From contig JAGOZX010000013.1 in the NCBI GenBank assembly GCA_018058425.1, forward strand, positions 1-49,648: DNA of 49,648 bases, given 5' to 3'. Made by a program: the position numbers and the translations under genes. Positions within the stretch are counted from its first letter, which is position 1. The number at the start of each line of letters is the position of its first letter. The stretch is from Sebaldella sp. (GTDB lineage: Bacteria > Fusobacteriota > Fusobacteriia > Fusobacteriales > Leptotrichiaceae). Positions 47,877 through 49,648 of this stretch are shown here, piece after piece. Below the pieces are notes generated by a model. It saw only the letters and a program-made list of their open reading frames with translations, made no database searches and had not been told where the DNA came from.

Positions 47877-49304
47877 CTAAAAATGCTTAACTTTAGAATT
47901 ATGAAACCTCATGAAAGTTATAACTGCTCCAATCATACAAAGTATTCCAGCTGTTATATACACATATCTCATTCCATATATAAAAATATCATCTCTTCCT
48001 TCTATATATGATAATACTTTATATCCTGCTTTATGACTCATTCTGTTATATAAAAGTATTGTAGCAACTGCTATACCTACGCTCATTCCAATATTTCTTA
48101 CTAGTGCATTTACACTTCCTGCTATTCCAAGTTTATCTTTACTAACTGTGGACATTACTAATGAATTATTTGGTGATTGAAATAATCCTGCTCCAAAGCC
48201 TATTATTGCTACAAGAACTAAAAATACTGATATTGGAGTACTTATGCTTAATATAGTCATAAGAAAGAATCCTATCCCCATTGTTATTAATCCTATTAAA
48301 ATCAGTAATTCTGAACCTATCTTATCTGAAAGTACGCCGCTAAAAAGTGCTGCAAGCGTTAATATTACTGAATAAAACATCATTAACAAGCCTGTAAAAG
48401 CTGGTGTATACTTCATAGTATATTGTAAATAAAATGGGTTAACCATTAATAAACAAAAGATTGCTACAAAGCTTAGAAATGAACAAAAAATACTTATTGA
48501 AAATAATTTTGATTTGAATATATCTAAATCTAACATTGGCTCATCGGCCTTTTTCTCCACTATTATAAATAAAATGAATGTTATTATTGAAATAATAAAG
48601 CAAATAATTATAAATGGATGATTATAGTTTAAAGCTCCACCTTGCATTACAGCAATAAAAAATGTAACTATTGTTATTACCAAAAGTAAGAATCCTTTTA
48701 TATCGGGAAATTTCCTAGCTTTCACATGCTCTTTAGGTAAAAACTTTTTACAGAAAACAAGTACTATAATTCCAATAGGAATATTTATAAGAAAAATATA
48801 GTTCCAGTCAAATATAGAGATTATAAAGCCTCCCAATGGTGCCCCTATCATGGTACCTAATGCTACAAAAGTACCAAAAAGCCCAAAAGCCTTACCTCTT
48901 TCATTTTTAGGGAATGCCTCTGTAATAATCCCCTGACTCGTTGCCATAGCAGCAGCGGCTCCCACAGACTGAACTATTCTTGCTATTATAAGAATTGGTA
49001 AAGTTATTGATAGTCCACACATTAATGAACCCAATGTAAATAATACTACACCAATTTTAAAAATCTTCATTTTTCCTTTAAGATCTCCTAATTTTCCAAA
49101 AGCTAGTATAAGAGTACAAATTCCTATTAAGTAAGCAGAAAAAACCCAGCTTATTGATTGTGTATTTACAGATAATGCTTTTGACATAGTGGGTAATGCC
49201 ACATTTACTATACTTCCGTCTAATGCAGTCATAAAAGTTAGTAATAATATTGTAATTAAAACTCCCCATTTATTTTTATAGTGTTCATGTCTTTCTGTAT
49301 CCAT
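47877..49304 (-). CDS. MFS drug exporter, DHA2 (EmrB/QacA) family
   Basis: Proton-driven exporter in the inner membrane. 475 residues with 14 membrane helices. Helix 1 motif LTFMTALDGSIVNVALPTMS (acidic Asp conserved in DHA2), motif A GKLGDLKGKMKIFKIG, motif C in GTFVALGTMIGAPLGGFII and the second-half motif FSGVLSDKIGSE. No EmrA-type membrane fusion protein and no adjacent regulator, so it probably works alone. Ribosome binding site AAAAGGAG. Confidence 0.92.
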   Translation of the reverse strand: MDTERHEHYKNKWGVLITILLLTFMTALDGSIVNVALPTMSKALSVNTQSISWVFSAYLIGICTLILAFGKLGDLKGKMKIFKIGVVLFTLGSLMCGLSITLPILIIARIVQSVGAAAAMATSQGIITEAFPKNERGKAFGLFGTFVALGTMIGAPLGGFIISIFDWNYIFLINIPIGIIVLVFCKKFLPKEHVKARKFPDIKGFLLLVITIVTFFIAVMQGGALNYNHPFIIICFIISIITFILFIIVEKKADEPMLDLDIFKSKLFSISIFCSFLSFVAIFCLLMVNPFYLQYTMKYTPAFTGLLMMFYSVILTLAALFSGVLSDKIGSELLILIGLITMGIGFFLMTILSISTPISVFLVLVAIIGFGAGLFQSPNNSLVMSTVSKDKLGIAGSVNALVRNIGMSVGIAVATILLYNRMSHKAGYKVLSYIEGRDDIFIYGMRYVYITAGILCMIGAVITFMRFHNSKVKHF

Positions 49305-49535
49305 ATTTTTTTGCTCTCCTTTTTATTTAAACAACTAGTTTATTTGTTTTATCTCTTCTACTTTTACCATAAAATTACTGTCTTAATTTTTTTATATTAA
49401 GAATGTAAAATATGAGATTTAGATATATCCTTCAAATTTAAATATTAATTACTATTCACTCTTTATTGTTTTTCAAGAGAATAAAATTATAATTTTATTA
49501 CTCTCGGTTCTTTGTTCATTGTGGTTGTATACTAT
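49305..49535. other. Intergenic region left of the insertion element
   Basis: Holds the leader of the exporter gene and, at about 49478-49505, a long AT palindrome (AGAGAATAAAAT/ATTTTATTACTCT with a one-base bulge). No gene seen. Confidence 0.4.
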
Positions 49536-49648
49536 TTAGTGGGGTGGAAAAGTAAAAAAAAATTGCATAAGTAAAAATTCAATAGTATTATGTTTTTGGG
49601 AAAACAATACAGAAAGGAATTTTACTTATGCAAATTAATTATACTAAA
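49536..49648 (+). mobile_element. Left end of an insertion sequence, truncated by the window
   Basis: TTTAGTGGGGTGGAAAAG at about 49536-49553 looks like a terminal inverted repeat. It shares the core TAGTGGGGT with the minus strand of the element end at 99-108. About 75 bases inside it, a transposase-like ORF begins. The family is not assigned. Confidence 0.6.
49628..49648 (+). CDS. Transposase, first seven codons
   Basis: ATG with AAAGGAAT about nine bases upstream, reading MQINYTK to the window edge. The call as transposase rests on its position inside an inverted-repeat end and on the resemblance of this N-terminus to those of common DDE transposases in this phylum. It is not provable from seven residues. 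Confidence 0.5.

Overview
The window is AT-rich (roughly 28-30 % GC by eye) and looks like the chromosome of a Fusobacteriota species, most likely in the Leptotrichiaceae (Leptotrichia/Sebaldella group). The basis is the codon and base composition, the gene content (non-sporulating, an rnr-smpB operon with yajC and an AmiC-type amidase, an hrcA-grpE-dnaK locus under CIRCE) and strong AGGAGG ribosome binding sites before nearly every gene. This assignment is an inference from content. No rRNA or tRNA gene was found.

Layout. 1-108 is the end of an insertion element. 130-6750 is a minus-strand housekeeping block (aldo/keto reductase, then yajC > amidase > GerMN protein > yqeK > rnr > envelope protein > smpB). 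6889-13710 holds a frameshifted lactonase, a galM-like gene with dnaJ, and the CIRCE-controlled hrcA-grpE-dnaK operon. 13822-18217 is a set of small accessory genes, including an rtcB-prfH RNA-repair and ribosome-rescue operon preceded by an in-frame 11-codon leader ORF. 18321-20221 (plus) carries an unknown three-repeat protein whose 5' leader contains a perfect LexA/DinR-type box, followed by a nitronate monooxygenase-like gene. 20310-22280 is a fluoride-response unit: fluoride riboswitch > NUDIX hydrolase > CLC-F antiporter. 22300-35730 is metabolic and translational housekeeping (peptidase, ilvE, ADP-ribosylglycohydrolase, mnmA, leuS, ispG, L,D-transpeptidase, rmuC, yihY, and a thiI broken by one extra A).

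36039-46141 (plus) is a sugar-utilisation island: EamA permease, binding protein, two ABC permeases without an ATPase, a GH63-like glycosidase, an EbgA-type beta-galactosidase and an EbgR-like LacI-family regulator, with a perfect inverted repeat over the leading promoter. Convergent to it, at 46234-46982, is an operon of four tandem near-identical 41-42-residue secreted peptides, each with its own perfect ribosome binding site and all driven by one consensus promoter. I recognise no family for these, and they are the best candidate for an undescribed system here. The window closes with an SRPBCC protein, a DHA2-type drug exporter and the first codons of a transposase behind an insertion-sequence end, so insertion-sequence ends bracket both edges.

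The themes are stress and damage responses (CIRCE heat shock, putative SOS box, fluoride, RNA repair) and beta-galactoside/alpha-glucoside use. Several gene starts are moved downstream from the longest open frame because the Shine-Dalgarno sequence sits on top of the first ATG.
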